A stretch of 64,000 nucleotides of DNA from Sva-07 sp942492715 (GTDB taxonomy: Bacteria; Actinomycetota; Acidimicrobiia; Acidimicrobiales; Ilumatobacteraceae). The notes below the pieces were generated by a model that was given only the letters and a program-made list of their open reading frames with translations, ran no database searches and was not told the origin of the DNA. A program made the translations under genes and the position numbers. Every line of letters starts with the position of its first letter. Within the stretch, counting starts at the first letter, position 1. The stretch covers positions 496,001-560,000 of the forward strand of contig CALOFW010000017.1 of assembly GCA_942492715.1 (NCBI GenBank). The letters are read 5' to 3'. This document shows, piece by piece, positions 41,726 through 50,801 of the stretch.

Positions 41726-42214
41726 ATGGACACCCAGACGAACGAACCGCCGAAGTTGCCGCCGACGTGGTTCAAGCATCTGTTCTGGCGGGTCCACCGG
41801 TTCGCGTATCGCATCCTCGGCGCTCGCGTGCTGTGGACGCCGCAGAGCAAACGCGGCTGGGGCGCGATGCACGTGACGACGACCGGCCGGAGATCCGGCG
41901 AACCGCGCAGCGTCATCCTCGGCTACATCGAGGATGGTGGGTCACCGGTCGTGCTGGCGATGAACGGCTGGGACGAGGGCGAGCCGGCGTGGTGGCTGAA
42001 CCTCGAGGCGAATCCCGACGCGGTCATCCGCCTGAAGGGCGAGCCGGAGCGCCCGGTGCGCGCCCGCCGCGTCGAGGGCGACGAGCGTGATCGGCTGTGG
42101 GGCCGGTGGGCCACGATCGACGAGGGCCTCGACGCCTACGCCGCCTCGCGCACCGCCGACACGCCGGTCGTCGCCTTCGAACCGCTCGAGGCTCCCGCCG
42201 CGCCGACCGCCTGA
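41726..42214 (+). CDS. Deazaflavin (F420)-dependent nitroreductase family protein, copy 2
   Basis: The 162-residue protein has the Ddn core HVTTTGRRSGEPRSVILGYI and NGWDEGEPAWWLNLEANPDA. It is a paralogue of the gene at 3709. It probably binds F420 or a related deazaflavin and may act with the START-like protein encoded just upstream. The start ATG at 41726 has GAAGGAG upstream. Confidence 0.87.
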   Translation: MDTQTNEPPKLPPTWFKHLFWRVHRFAYRILGARVLWTPQSKRGWGAMHVTTTGRRSGEPRSVILGYIEDGGSPVVLAMNGWDEGEPAWWLNLEANPDAVIRLKGEPERPVRARRVEGDERDRLWGRWATIDEGLDAYAASRTADTPVVAFEPLEAPAAPTA

Positions 42215-42300
42215 CACCTCTCGGCGAACCACGTCCCGCAGACCGGGACCGATTCCGCTCGGAACTGCAGCGACCGCTGATCGCCTGACACACTCGCGAC

Positions 42301-43008
42301 ATGGCCGACATGGAAACGTTCCCCGAGGACTGGGACCGGGCGCTCGCCGTCGTCGCCCACCCCGACGACATGGAGTACGGCGCCGCGGCGGCGGTCGCTC
42401 GCTGGACGCAGCAGGGCAAGCACATCGCGTACGTCCTGGTGTCCGACGGCGAGGCCGGCATCTCGACGATGCCGCCGGACGAGGTCGGCCCACTGCGCCG
42501 CGAGGAGCAGCTCGCCAGCTGCCGGATCGTCGGCGTCGACGACGTCGAGTTCCTCGGATGGCCGGACGGTTCGATCGTCGAAGGGCTGGAGCTGCGGGCC
42601 GATCTCGCCGGGGCGGTCCGGCGTCACCGGCCCGAGGTGGTGCTGTCGATCAACTTCCGCGACAGCTGGGGTGGACCGAGCTGGAACCACCCCGACCACC
42701 GGGCCGTCGGCAGGTCGCTGCTCGACGCCGTCCGAGACGCCGCGAACCCCTGGATGTTCGGCGATCGGGGCGAGGCGTGGGACGGCGTGCGTTTCGTGGC
42801 GTTCGCGGGCAGCCCGCAACCGACCCACGGCGTCGACACGACCGACACCTTCGACGCCGGTGTCGCCTCGCTCGCCGCCCACCACCTGTACCTCGAACAT
42901 CTCGGCGGCGACATGGCCTCGCCCGACGAGTTCCTGCGGGGCGCCGCCACCGCTGCCGGCGAACGCATGGGCACGCCCCTCGCCGCCACGTTCGAGATCA
43001 TCGGCTGA
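42301..43008 (+). CDS. PIG-L family deacetylase
   Basis: The 235-residue protein shows the zinc motif VVAHPDDMEYGAAAAVARW and a second histidine in SWNHPDHRAVGRSLLDAV. The length and DGEAGISTMPPDEVGPLRRE fit the MshB/Mca/LmbE group that removes acetyl groups from amino sugars or cleaves mycothiol conjugates. The exact substrate is unknown. It faces the response-regulator gene. Confidence 0.88.
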   Translation: MADMETFPEDWDRALAVVAHPDDMEYGAAAAVARWTQQGKHIAYVLVSDGEAGISTMPPDEVGPLRREEQLASCRIVGVDDVEFLGWPDGSIVEGLELRADLAGAVRRHRPEVVLSINFRDSWGGPSWNHPDHRAVGRSLLDAVRDAANPWMFGDRGEAWDGVRFVAFAGSPQPTHGVDTTDTFDAGVASLAAHHLYLEHLGGDMASPDEFLRGAATAAGERMGTPLAATFEIIG

Positions 43009-43033
43009 CCGAGGCGCAAGCGGGGCTGACGCC

Positions 43034-43723
43034 TCAGCTGCCGCGGAGGTAGGTCAAGACGGCGAGCACGCGGCGATGGCTGCTCTCCTCGACGTCGAGT
43101 CCGAGCTTCATGAACACGTTGGAGATGTGCTTCTCGACCGCGCCGTGCGAGACGACCAGCCGGTCGGCGATCCCACCGTTCGAGAGCCCCTCCGCCATCA
43201 GGGTCAGGACCTCACGTTCTCTGGGCGTGAGGCGGTCGAGGTCGCTCGATCGCTGCGACCGGCCGAGGATCTGGCTGACGACCTCGGCATCGATCGCGCT
43301 CCCGCCGTTGGCGACGCGCCGAACCGACACGAGGAAATCGTCGACGTCGATCACCCGGTCCTTCAACAGGTAACCAACGCCCGCGACGTCACCGGTCAAC
43401 AGCTCGCCTGCATACCGCTCCTCGACGTACTGCGAGAGGACGAGCACAGCGATGTCCGGGTGGCGCCGGCGGATCTCGATCGCTGCCCGCAGGCCCTCGT
43501 CGGTGTGGGTCGGCGGCATCCGAACGTCGACGAGGCACAGGTCGGGCGAGTGCTCGGTCACCGCGTCGAGCAGGGCGTCAGCGTCGCCGACGGCGGCCAC
43601 CACGTCGAATCCCGAGTCGGTGAGCAGCCGCACCAGCCCGTCGCGGAGCAGCACCGAATCGTCGGCAATGACGGTTCGCAGCGCACCGGCAGATGCGTCA
43701 GCCGGATGAGCAACCTCAGCCAC
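43034..43723 (-). CDS. NarL/FixJ-type response regulator
   Basis: The receiver domain has the acidic pair VIADDSVLLRDGLVRLL, the phosphorylated aspartate in LCLVDVRMPP and the lysine in YLLKDRVID. The LuxR-type DNA-binding domain is LTPREREVLTLMAEGLSNG then VSHGAVEKHISNVFMKLGL. The GTG at 43723 lies inside the end of the kinase gene (8-base overlap). With the overlapping kinase, permease and ATPase genes it forms one operon, so it probably controls the transporter. Confidence 0.9.
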   Translation of the reverse strand: MAEVAHPADASAGALRTVIADDSVLLRDGLVRLLTDSGFDVVAAVGDADALLDAVTEHSPDLCLVDVRMPPTHTDEGLRAAIEIRRRHPDIAVLVLSQYVEERYAGELLTGDVAGVGYLLKDRVIDVDDFLVSVRRVANGGSAIDAEVVSQILGRSQRSSDLDRLTPREREVLTLMAEGLSNGGIADRLVVSHGAVEKHISNVFMKLGLDVEESSHRRVLAVLTYLRGS

Positions 43724-45146
43724 GATCGACCTCGGTCTGACGGGGGATCTCGGCAACGAGCGTCGTCGGCCCGCCGACAGGCGACGTGATCGCGAAGGTG
43801 CCATCGACAGCGTGGACCCTGGCGCGGATCCCCAGGATGCCGGTGCCCCGTGCCGGGTCGGCGCCGCCGGCACCGTCGTCGTGGACAGTCACCCGCACGT
43901 TCGCTGCGACTCCGACGACGTGGATCGACGCCACGCGGGCCCCTGCGTGTTTCAGGACGTTGGCGATCGCCTCGTTGGCGATGAAATAGACCGTCTCGGC
44001 AACGTCGGTCGAGAGATCCAGGTCGGCGTCGACGTGGACCGAGATCGGGATCGGTGCCCCACCGACGATGGCCGACAGGGCCGCGTCGATACCACGGTCC
44101 TCGAGGATCGCTGGATGCAGCCCGCGGCCGAGTTGGCGCAGCTCGCCGATCGAGCCCTGAACCTTCTGGCGAGCGCTGCCGATCAGCTCCTTGGCGGTCT
44201 CGGGGTCGGTGTCGACGTGGTTGGCCGCCATCCCGAGGTCGAGGCCGATGGCGACCAGCTGTTGCTGGACACCGTCGTGGAGATTGCGCTCGATTCGGCG
44301 TCGCTCGCTCGCCACCGCGTCGAGGATGTCCTGGCGTTGGATCGAGAGGTCGGAGACCCGCCGTTCGGCCGCTGCGAGCCGATCGACGCCGAGGAACCAG
44401 GTGTCGATCTGGGCCTTCTGGCGAGCCGTCCAGATCGCAATCCGTGGGATCGCTCCGGCGGCGACGACCACCAGCGGGAGCGCAAACAGGTTGAACGCCC
44501 CGATCCCTCCCCCGCCGAAGATGCCGTCACCGAACACCGCCTGGACGACGAGCGACAGCGGGAAGCTTCCGAATCCGAACAGGAGGAACGCGAGCACGAC
44601 GTTGACGGCGAGGAAGCCGACCTGTCGCCACCGGACAGGATCGCTGAGCGCCCGTGAGATCGCTCGCGGTCCGATTCCCCCGAGTGGCGCAACGGCACGC
44701 GGTTCGATCTCGTGGCCGGCGAATGCGGCGAGCCGGAGCTCGACTCCGGCGAGCACCTCGACCAGCCGGAAGAACGGCACGATCAACAGGAAGCCGACGA
44801 CGACGAAGAGCAGCCCGAAGGTGATCGTGCCGAGTGCCACCATGGCAGCGAAGAGGAACGGCGCCGCGACGGCGCTCACAAACAGGAACAGCAGTGCCTT
44901 CCAACCCTCCGCCGCGGTGAGGGGGCGAAACCAGGTCTCGGCGAGCTCGCGAGCCCGGTCCCAGTCCCAACCTTCCTCGGACGCGCCCGCAGGCGACGCC
45001 GGTTGCCCGTCCGCCGGGGGCGGCGTCGGGGCACCGGGCCGGGTCGGCGGCGGGAGCTGGTTCACGGCGCCAGTCTCGCGCTCGACTCCTGCTGCCGGCG
45101 ATGAGCCGCTCGACGACGACATCACCGAGTCGGTTGAGGCGGTCAT
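43716..45146 (-). CDS. Membrane histidine kinase (HisKA_3, NarL-partner type)
   Basis: The 476-residue protein has a proline-rich start, six or so hydrophobic segments in residues 80-270 (LLFLFVSAVAAPFLFAAMVA; ITFGLLFVVVGFLLIVPFF) and the kinase core. The phospho-histidine is in ERRRIERNLHDGVQQQLVAI. The ATPase G boxes are VYFIANEAIANVLKHAGA and DDGAGGADPARGTGILGIR. The ATG overlaps the permease stop (ATGA). The large membrane part suggests sensing in the envelope, perhaps of the transporter's substrate or state. Confidence 0.9.
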   Translation of the reverse strand: MTASTDSVMSSSSGSSPAAGVERETGAVNQLPPPTRPGAPTPPPADGQPASPAGASEEGWDWDRARELAETWFRPLTAAEGWKALLFLFVSAVAAPFLFAAMVALGTITFGLLFVVVGFLLIVPFFRLVEVLAGVELRLAAFAGHEIEPRAVAPLGGIGPRAISRALSDPVRWRQVGFLAVNVVLAFLLFGFGSFPLSLVVQAVFGDGIFGGGGIGAFNLFALPLVVVAAGAIPRIAIWTARQKAQIDTWFLGVDRLAAAERRVSDLSIQRQDILDAVASERRRIERNLHDGVQQQLVAIGLDLGMAANHVDTDPETAKELIGSARQKVQGSIGELRQLGRGLHPAILEDRGIDAALSAIVGGAPIPISVHVDADLDLSTDVAETVYFIANEAIANVLKHAGARVASIHVVGVAANVRVTVHDDGAGGADPARGTGILGIRARVHAVDGTFAITSPVGGPTTLVAEIPRQTEVDRG

Positions 45147-47344
45147 GCCGCACCCCGCAGGGTGACCGCGAGCGGCCGGCGCCCGACGCTGCGGGTCACG
45201 ACGGTTGCGAGCAGCACGAGCACGGCGACGGTGCCGACGATGATGAACGGGATCGCCGCCGTGGCGTCGACGACGCCGATGTCGACGGCATTGCTGGCCT
45301 CGAACGAACCGATGATGCCGCGTGTGCCGAGGGCGCCGAGTGCCAGACCGCCGGCCACGCCGAGCAGACCGATGGGTACGAGCTCACGTGCGAGCAGGCC
45401 CCTCAGGCGTCGGCGGCGGGCCCCGATCGCCTGGAGCGCTGCGAGTTCGTGGCGACGCTCGTACAGGCTCACCGTCATCGACGAGATCACCGCCAGCGCC
45501 GCCACACCGGCGACGATGATTCCGATGGCGCCGAACACCATCACGATCGCGTCGCGACTGGCCCGGCTCTCGGCCGCCAACTCGTCGGCGGTCGTCACCG
45601 TGGTGGAAACCGGGAGGTCGAGCGACGGCGCCGGATCCGACGACCAGATCACGTTGGCGCCTCCCGGAGCGCCGAGATCGACGGCGAGAACGTCCCGGTC
45701 GGCATACAGGGCCCGACCCGCATCCTGCGCCGTGCCGACGATCAGGTAATCGACCGGCCCTGACGCCAAGTCGATCGTGATCGTGTCGCCGACGTGGTGT
45801 CCGCGACGATCGGCGAAGCCGGCGCTGAGCATCGCCTCGCGGGAACCGGCCGACGGCCACCTCCCGCTCGCGAGTTCACTCTGGAAGTACTCCGTGTCCG
45901 GTCCGAACCCGAAGACGTCGACCTCCCAGTCGTCGATCTCCCCGAACGAGTACACACCGGCCTCGACGTCGTCACGATTCGCGAGGGCAGCGACCTCGAA
46001 CGGCAGGCCCGGGTCGCGAGCCTCGGTGAGCGACTCCCACGTCCACGGCGCCGTCGTGGCGTCGTTGAATCCGTTGACCGACGTGACGAGGCTCGGCACG
46101 AGGAACGCCGCGGCGACCGCAGCGGCGATCTGGACGAGGATCGCGACGGTCCGGGCCGGCCGGCGGATCGAGGCGCGAGCTGCGAGCCGACCGAACAGAC
46201 CACCGGTCGGGACGCGGGCGGCAAAGCGCTGCGTCACGCTGTGGCCGTACGGTGACCCGTCGCGATCGCGCAACGCCTCGGCGAGCGGACGCCGAGTGAC
46301 CCGAGCGGCAGCTCGTGCCGCAACCAGCCGAGCACCGACGATCGCACCGATCGCACTCGCTGCCACGACCCACCAGTCGATCGCGACGTCGGGCGTGACG
46401 CCGACGAACTCCTGGAGCACCATCCGGGCGATGAGGTTGCTGATGAGCACGCCCAGCGGAAGGCCGACAGCCAGCGCCACCGCGGTGATCGCAAGCGCAA
46501 TGCTCCTCAAGCGACGGCGCAAGGGTCGAGCGCGGCCGCCAAGCGCCCGCATCACCGCGACCTCTCGAGTGCGCTCGGTGATCAGCGTGTTCGTGGTCGA
46601 CGCGAGCAGGACCAACGCGACCAGCCCGGCCACGACGCCAAGCAGGCCGATGAGCGTGCTCACCTGCTCGATGTCGGCATCGATCGGGGTCGAGCCGTCG
46701 GGCAGGTAGACCGGGAATTCGGTGAACGCGTCCCCTCGCTCTGCGAGCACGTCACGCGTGGCATCTGCGATCGCCCGGAGTTCGTCGGCCCCGTCGTCGA
46801 CGGCGGTGATCACCAGTCGATTCGTCCCACCGGTGCGAGCGACCACCGAGTCGAGATCGGCGTAGGCGACGGCTGAATCCGACCACCACAGGGTGCCGCC
46901 GTTCCCGACGATCTCGAACGAGGTGTCGTCGACGACAACCCGGTCGCCGACCTCGCCGAAACCAGGGCTGGTGACGATCTCGTGTCCATCGGCCGGCATC
47001 CGGCCTGCCGTCAACTCGATCACGTCCATCGTCTGCTGGTCGAAGTCGAGACCGATCAGATCGGTCTCGGTGCCCGCCGCTGTGGTCACGGCGAGGACGG
47101 CCTCGCCTTCGGCGGCAGCGACTCCGTCGAGTGCGGCCACTCGTGCGATCTGGTCGGCGTCGAGCGGGGTCGTCGCCACGACGATGTCGGCAAGTCCGCC
47201 CCGCTCGGCGGCGGAGTGCAGTGTCCCCCCGGCGACGGTGGGGACCGCGAGTACGCCGATCGCTCCAACCGCCAGCGCCAACGCGAAGATGCTGGCGAGG
47301 ATGCGGCCCGGGGCCCGGCTGAACTGGTGCAGGATTCCGGACAT
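45143..47344 (-). CDS. FtsX/MacB-like ABC transporter permease, double unit
   Basis: The 733-residue permease has the FtsX-type layout: one segment near the start (ILASIFALALAVGAIGVLAV), an extracytoplasmic domain, then membrane helices (LLGVVAGLVALVLLASTTNT) with a second set after residue 420 and near the C-terminus (IGIIVAGVAALAVISSMTVS). Such proteins work with an ATPase in peptide, lipoprotein or antibiotic handling. The ATP-binding gene is one base upstream. The kinase gene starts inside its stop. Confidence 0.9.
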   Translation of the reverse strand: MSGILHQFSRAPGRILASIFALALAVGAIGVLAVPTVAGGTLHSAAERGGLADIVVATTPLDADQIARVAALDGVAAAEGEAVLAVTTAAGTETDLIGLDFDQQTMDVIELTAGRMPADGHEIVTSPGFGEVGDRVVVDDTSFEIVGNGGTLWWSDSAVAYADLDSVVARTGGTNRLVITAVDDGADELRAIADATRDVLAERGDAFTEFPVYLPDGSTPIDADIEQVSTLIGLLGVVAGLVALVLLASTTNTLITERTREVAVMRALGGRARPLRRRLRSIALAITAVALAVGLPLGVLISNLIARMVLQEFVGVTPDVAIDWWVVAASAIGAIVGARLVAARAAARVTRRPLAEALRDRDGSPYGHSVTQRFAARVPTGGLFGRLAARASIRRPARTVAILVQIAAAVAAAFLVPSLVTSVNGFNDATTAPWTWESLTEARDPGLPFEVAALANRDDVEAGVYSFGEIDDWEVDVFGFGPDTEYFQSELASGRWPSAGSREAMLSAGFADRRGHHVGDTITIDLASGPVDYLIVGTAQDAGRALYADRDVLAVDLGAPGGANVIWSSDPAPSLDLPVSTTVTTADELAAESRASRDAIVMVFGAIGIIVAGVAALAVISSMTVSLYERRHELAALQAIGARRRRLRGLLARELVPIGLLGVAGGLALGALGTRGIIGSFEASNAVDIGVVDATAAIPFIIVGTVAVLVLLATVVTRSVGRRPLAVTLRGAA

Positions 47345-47345
47345 C

Positions 47346-48101
47346 TCAGTGCTCCCCCCGCTCGGTGACAGACTCGATCTGTCCGTCAATCATCGCCACC
47401 ACACGGTCGGCGTCGTTTGCGAGCGCCAGGTCGTGGGTGATGAAGACGATCGTCGTGCCGTGGTGGGCGAGCCCGGTGAGCAGCTCGAACACCGCGTGTC
47501 CGTTGGCCTGGTCGAGGCTGCCGGTCGGCTCGTCCGCGACGAGCAACGCCGGCTCGCGGACCATCGCTCGTGCGATTCCGACGCGCTGTTGTTCGCCTCC
47601 GCTCATCTGGGCGGGCAGCTTGCGTGTCAGCCCGTCGAGCCCGACCCGCTCGAGCGACTCCCGCGCCCGGGTGCGTCGTTCACGACGTCCGACCCGCCCG
47701 GCGCCGAGCTCGATCGCGAGTTCGACGTTCTCGAGCGCGGTGAGTGTCGGCAACAGGTGGAAGTCCTGGAAGACGATCCCGACGTGTTGACCACGCCAGC
47801 TGGCGAGGCGGTCGGGACGCATCTGGTCGATCCGGTCACCTCCGACGACCAGTGAGCCCGAGGTCGGCTGATCGATTCCGGCGAGCAACGATCCGAGGGT
47901 GCTCTTGCCGGATCCGGACGGGCCGATCAGCGCAACCAGCTCGCCGCGGCGAAGGTCGAGGTCGACGCCCGAGATGCCGATCTGAGCTGCGTTGCCGCGG
48001 CCCCAGATCCGGGTCAGGTCACGCGCTTCGACGAGGGCCGGCGGACTCGCCGGAGTGGAGACGGGCGACGGTTCGGGAAGGAGGACTGACGTTGTGCTCA
48101 T
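47346..48101 (-). CDS. ABC transporter ATP-binding protein (LolD/MacB type)
   Basis: The 251-residue protein has Walker A LIGPSGSGKSTLGSLLAG, the Q-loop VGIVFQDFHLLPTLTALEN, the signature MSGGEQQRVGIARAMV and Walker B LLVADEPTGSLDQAN. It powers the permease encoded next, with only one base between the genes. The start ATG at 48101 matches the family length. It is the first gene of the four-gene operon. Confidence 0.92.
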   Translation of the reverse strand: MSTTSVLLPEPSPVSTPASPPALVEARDLTRIWGRGNAAQIGISGVDLDLRRGELVALIGPSGSGKSTLGSLLAGIDQPTSGSLVVGGDRIDQMRPDRLASWRGQHVGIVFQDFHLLPTLTALENVELAIELGAGRVGRRERRTRARESLERVGLDGLTRKLPAQMSGGEQQRVGIARAMVREPALLVADEPTGSLDQANGHAVFELLTGLAHHGTTIVFITHDLALANDADRVVAMIDGQIESVTERGEH

Positions 48102-48209
48102 GACGTCATCGTGCGCCTCCGCGGGCCCGCGGTGACATGGAGCACGCTGGCGAATCGGGGGTGGGGTTGTCCCCACCCTCGAACGCGCGGAGGTCGGTCC
48201 AGCGGAGGA

Positions 48210-48752
48210 TCAGGCCAGCGTGAGGAGGCGAGCGACGCGGGGATCGTCGGGGCCGAGGTAGTGCACGAGCACACCGGCGACGGCCTCGACGTCGAGGGTG
48301 CCGGCCAGCTGCATCTCCTCGAGGTCGGCCCAGTCCCTCGAACGGTCGAAGAAGGCCTTGAACACTGCCAGGTCCCGGCAGGCGAGGAACGGGACGTCGT
48401 GTCCAGCGAAGGGTTCCGATCGGATGCGCCCGCCGGCGTCGGCGTGGAACGGTGTGGTGTCGAGGAACACGTCGACCGGCGTGTTGGCCCACCAGAAACG
48501 GGTCTGGCCGTCGGCGTCGAGTTGTGCGACCTCCGCGTCGGTGGGCGAGATCTCGGTGGGCAACGCGGCGAGGAGATCCCCGGTGCGCTCGACGGGGACG
48601 AACACGTTGACGTCGATGTCGATGGTGCCGCGGGCGCGTTGCGTGCACCAGGCGAGCGCGAGTGCGCCACCGAATGCATGCGGCAGGTGTGCGGCGTCGA
48701 GCGCCTGGTGGATGGCGACGATCTTGTCGGCCAGGGAGGGTGAGTCGGTCAT
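48210..48752 (-). CDS. Nucleotidyltransferase-fold protein (AbiEii/DUF6036-like)
   Basis: The 180-residue protein has PHAFGGALALAWCTQRARGT, then IDIDVNVFVP, the G-G/D-x-D pattern of minimal nucleotidyltransferases. VDVFLDTTPFH provides a third acidic site. The C-terminus includes FLACRDLAVFKAFFDRSRDW, which is typical of AbiEii-like proteins that act as toxins with a regulator. Its start overlaps the Xre gene (ATGA type), so they are co-translated. This suggests a type IV-like toxin-antitoxin pair. Confidence 0.72.
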   Translation of the reverse strand: MTDSPSLADKIVAIHQALDAAHLPHAFGGALALAWCTQRARGTIDIDVNVFVPVERTGDLLAALPTEISPTDAEVAQLDADGQTRFWWANTPVDVFLDTTPFHADAGGRIRSEPFAGHDVPFLACRDLAVFKAFFDRSRDWADLEEMQLAGTLDVEAVAGVLVHYLGPDDPRVARLLTLA

Positions 48753-49057
48753 GCGACCGCACCGAACTTGGGCGCGGTGAGCGTGGGGGTGTGGCGCGCC
48801 GGGAACATCTCGGCCAGCTCGAGTACCTCGACCAGTTCACGCCCGCGAGCGGCCGGGTCGACGGCGACGTCGGCCGGTCGCACCTCCAGCGTGACGTCGA
48901 CGCGGAAGCCGCACGCGGTGAGGATCCGGTCGAGGGTGTCGACGTTGGGCGTCTTGTGGGCCTGTTCGTACGCCGCCAGGGTCGAGTGCGAGGTGTGAGC
49001 GCGTCGGGCGAGTTCGCGCAGTGAGAGTCCTGCCCTCCGCCGCGCCAACCGGATCAA
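48749..49057 (-). CDS. Xre-family HTH regulator, probable antitoxin
   Basis: The 102-residue protein has an Xre helix-turn-helix LARRRAGLSLRELARRAHTS followed by STLAAYEQAHKTPNVDTLDR and a C-terminal tail VLELAEMFPARHTPTLTAPK. The TTG at 49057 is the most likely start. It overlaps the nucleotidyltransferase gene. Its 5' end lies inside the MazF reading frame, so it appears to have landed there and replaced the toxin's C-terminus. Confidence 0.75.
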   Translation of the reverse strand: MIRLARRRAGLSLRELARRAHTSHSTLAAYEQAHKTPNVDTLDRILTACGFRVDVTLEVRPADVAVDPAARGRELVEVLELAEMFPARHTPTLTAPKFGAVA

Positions 49058-49208
49058 CCGTGCTGCTGATCGCCACCGCGACGATCGTGCCGATCTGGCT
49101 GAGGTTGAACGAGTCGGCCGAGACGACGATCACCGGCCGACGCTTGCCAGGTCGCGATCCGGTGGATGCGGGCAACTCGGCCCACCAGATCTCGCCGCGC
49201 GAGATCAC
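49058..49208 (-). pseudogene. MazF/PemK-type toxin, C-terminal half missing
   Basis: The frame starts at GTG 49208 with the family start ISRGEIWWAELPASTGSRPG and goes on KRRPVIVVSADSFNLSQIGT, IVAVAISS. The rest of a MazF endoribonuclease (about 60 more residues) is absent. Beyond residue 50 the frame has no family character and runs antisense-free through the Xre gene. It overlaps the antitoxin stop (GTGA). It is probably inactive. Confidence 0.75.
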
Positions 49209-49426
49209 CAGTCCTCGTCGATCGCGAGGGACTGTGCCGCCGCGAGGCCGGCGCCGAGCGCGGACGGCCGCTCGCCGTACAGGTCGTCGAGCCGTTCAGT
49301 GATCCGGGCGGATTCGTCGGCGTCGAGCAGTTGCGCGAGCGCCTCGGCATACAGCGCCGACCGCGAGATCCGCCGCCGTCGGGCGAGCCGATCAGCCGCC
49401 TCGAAGATCGGATCCGGAATCGACAC
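49205..49426 (-). CDS. MazE-like ribbon-helix-helix antitoxin
   Basis: The 73-residue protein starts SIPDPIFEAADRLARRRRIS, a ribbon-helix-helix DNA-binding part, and goes on with RSALYAEALAQLLDADESAR. The C-terminal acidic tail is of the kind that wraps around a MazF toxin. It is complete, but its toxin is truncated downstream. The start is a GTG. Its gene still provides the promoter for the Xre-nucleotidyltransferase pair that now follows. Confidence 0.78.
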   Translation of the reverse strand: MSIPDPIFEAADRLARRRRISRSALYAEALAQLLDADESARITERLDDLYGERPSALGAGLAAAQSLAIDEDW

Positions 49427-49481
49427 TGCGGTCTTGATGCGGCGCGAGGATCACTCGGTCATACCTGCCGCCGCCGAACGG

Positions 49482-50138
49482 TCAGGCGCGACGGATCAAT
49501 GTGAGGCCGTCGCCGATGGGCACGATCACCTGTCGGGTGCGGGCATCGGCGGCAACGTGGTCGTTGAAGCGACGCAGCGCCTCGGTGTTGGCGTCGTCGA
49601 CGTCGGGGTCGATCACCGCCCCGCTCCACAAGGTGTTGTCGACGCACATCAGACCGTGCGGTGCGAGCCGGGAGAGGAGTTCTTCGTAGTAGTCGAGGTA
49701 GCCGCCCTTGTCGGCGTCGATGAACGCGAAGTCGACGACGGTGTCGGCCGGCAGGGCGCGCAGCGTCTCGATCGCCGGTGCGATTCGCAGCTCGATGCGG
49801 TCGTCGACACCGGCGAGCGCCCAGTGCTCGCGGGCGATGTCGGTCCACTCGGTGCTGACGTCGCAGCACAGCAGGCGCCCACCGTCGCCGAGGCCGCTTG
49901 CGATCGACAGCGACGAGTAGCCGGTGAACGTGCCCACCTCGACGGCGAAGTCGGCACGGACGAGCGAGGTCAGCATCGTGAGGAGCTCGCCCTGCTCCGG
50001 CGCGATCTGCATGCCGGAGACGCCACCGAGCGCTTCGGTGCGCTCGATCAGCTGGCGCCGAACGGCGTCGGGTGGCGTGGAATGCGCGCCGATGTAGGCC
50101 GACAATGCGTCGTCGAGTCCGATCGATCGTGGTGCCAT
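49482..50138 (-). CDS. Class I SAM-dependent O-methyltransferase (CCoAOMT-like)
   Basis: The 218-residue protein has the SAM motif FAVEVGTFTGYSSLSIASGL, the metal-site acidic VVDFAFIDADKGGYLDYYEE and LMCVDNTLWSGAVID. It resembles cation-dependent catechol O-methyltransferases. The substrate is unknown. The ATG at 50138 follows GGAGCACC. It stands between two toxin-antitoxin loci but shows no link to them. Confidence 0.92.
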   Translation of the reverse strand: MAPRSIGLDDALSAYIGAHSTPPDAVRRQLIERTEALGGVSGMQIAPEQGELLTMLTSLVRADFAVEVGTFTGYSSLSIASGLGDGGRLLCCDVSTEWTDIAREHWALAGVDDRIELRIAPAIETLRALPADTVVDFAFIDADKGGYLDYYEELLSRLAPHGLMCVDNTLWSGAVIDPDVDDANTEALRRFNDHVAADARTRQVIVPIGDGLTLIRRA

Positions 50139-50411
50139 GGGGTGCTCCTCACTGCCGGCCGGGCCTGCCCCCGCCGTCACGATCATCTGAGCACATCACG
50201 ACACGGCGAGGGCCACGCTCGGCCTGACGACGCGGCGGATCGCCGGCGAGTGACCCGTCGCTGGCGATTTGCGTGAGCGAGGACGCACTCGTCGCCGATT
50301 TCCGCTCACACGGATCGCTGCACATCCAATGAGATCGACATGGATCGAGCGTGGGCGCCGGCGAGAGCAGAGCCACTTCATGCCGTCGATTCGAGGAGAC
50401 CAGCGAGGACC

Positions 50412-50801
50412 TCAACTGAGTGCGAGTGCGATTCCTGCGCGGTCGAAGGCTCGATCGACGGTGAGCAAGGAGAAGCCGCCGAGCGCAGCCTGCGCGGCGA
50501 GCATGCGATCGAACGGATCCCGATGCTCCCAGTCGAGTCGCCCCGCAGCCACGGCGGCCGGGACGTCGATCGGAAGCTGGCCGGTCTGCAGATCGTGGAG
50601 CGCCTCGTCGAGATCGTCGAGCATCGGAGCCACCTCGGCCCATCGCCCTGACGCGGCCTTGATCGACATCTCCCACACCGATGCCGCCGACAGCGTTCGC
50701 GTGTTGGTCGGGTCGACGATGAGCGTCGCTGCGTCGGGAGGAAGGCGCCGGTCACCGGTCGCCGCCCACACGAAGATGTGTGTGTCGAGGAGGAGCTTCA
50801 C
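50412..50801 (-). CDS. VapC-type PIN-domain toxin
   Basis: The 129-residue protein begins KLLLDTHIFVWAATGDRRLP with the first PIN aspartate. SAASVWEMSIKAASGRW supplies the glutamate and DWEHRDPFDRMLAAQA the last acidic pair. PIN toxins are RNases. The GTG at 50801 overlaps the antitoxin stop (GTGA). A copy of its second half is fused to an antitoxin fragment at 56144-56479. Confidence 0.92.
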   Translation of the reverse strand: MKLLLDTHIFVWAATGDRRLPPDAATLIVDPTNTRTLSAASVWEMSIKAASGRWAEVAPMLDDLDEALHDLQTGQLPIDVPAAVAAGRLDWEHRDPFDRMLAAQAALGGFSLLTVDRAFDRAGIALALS

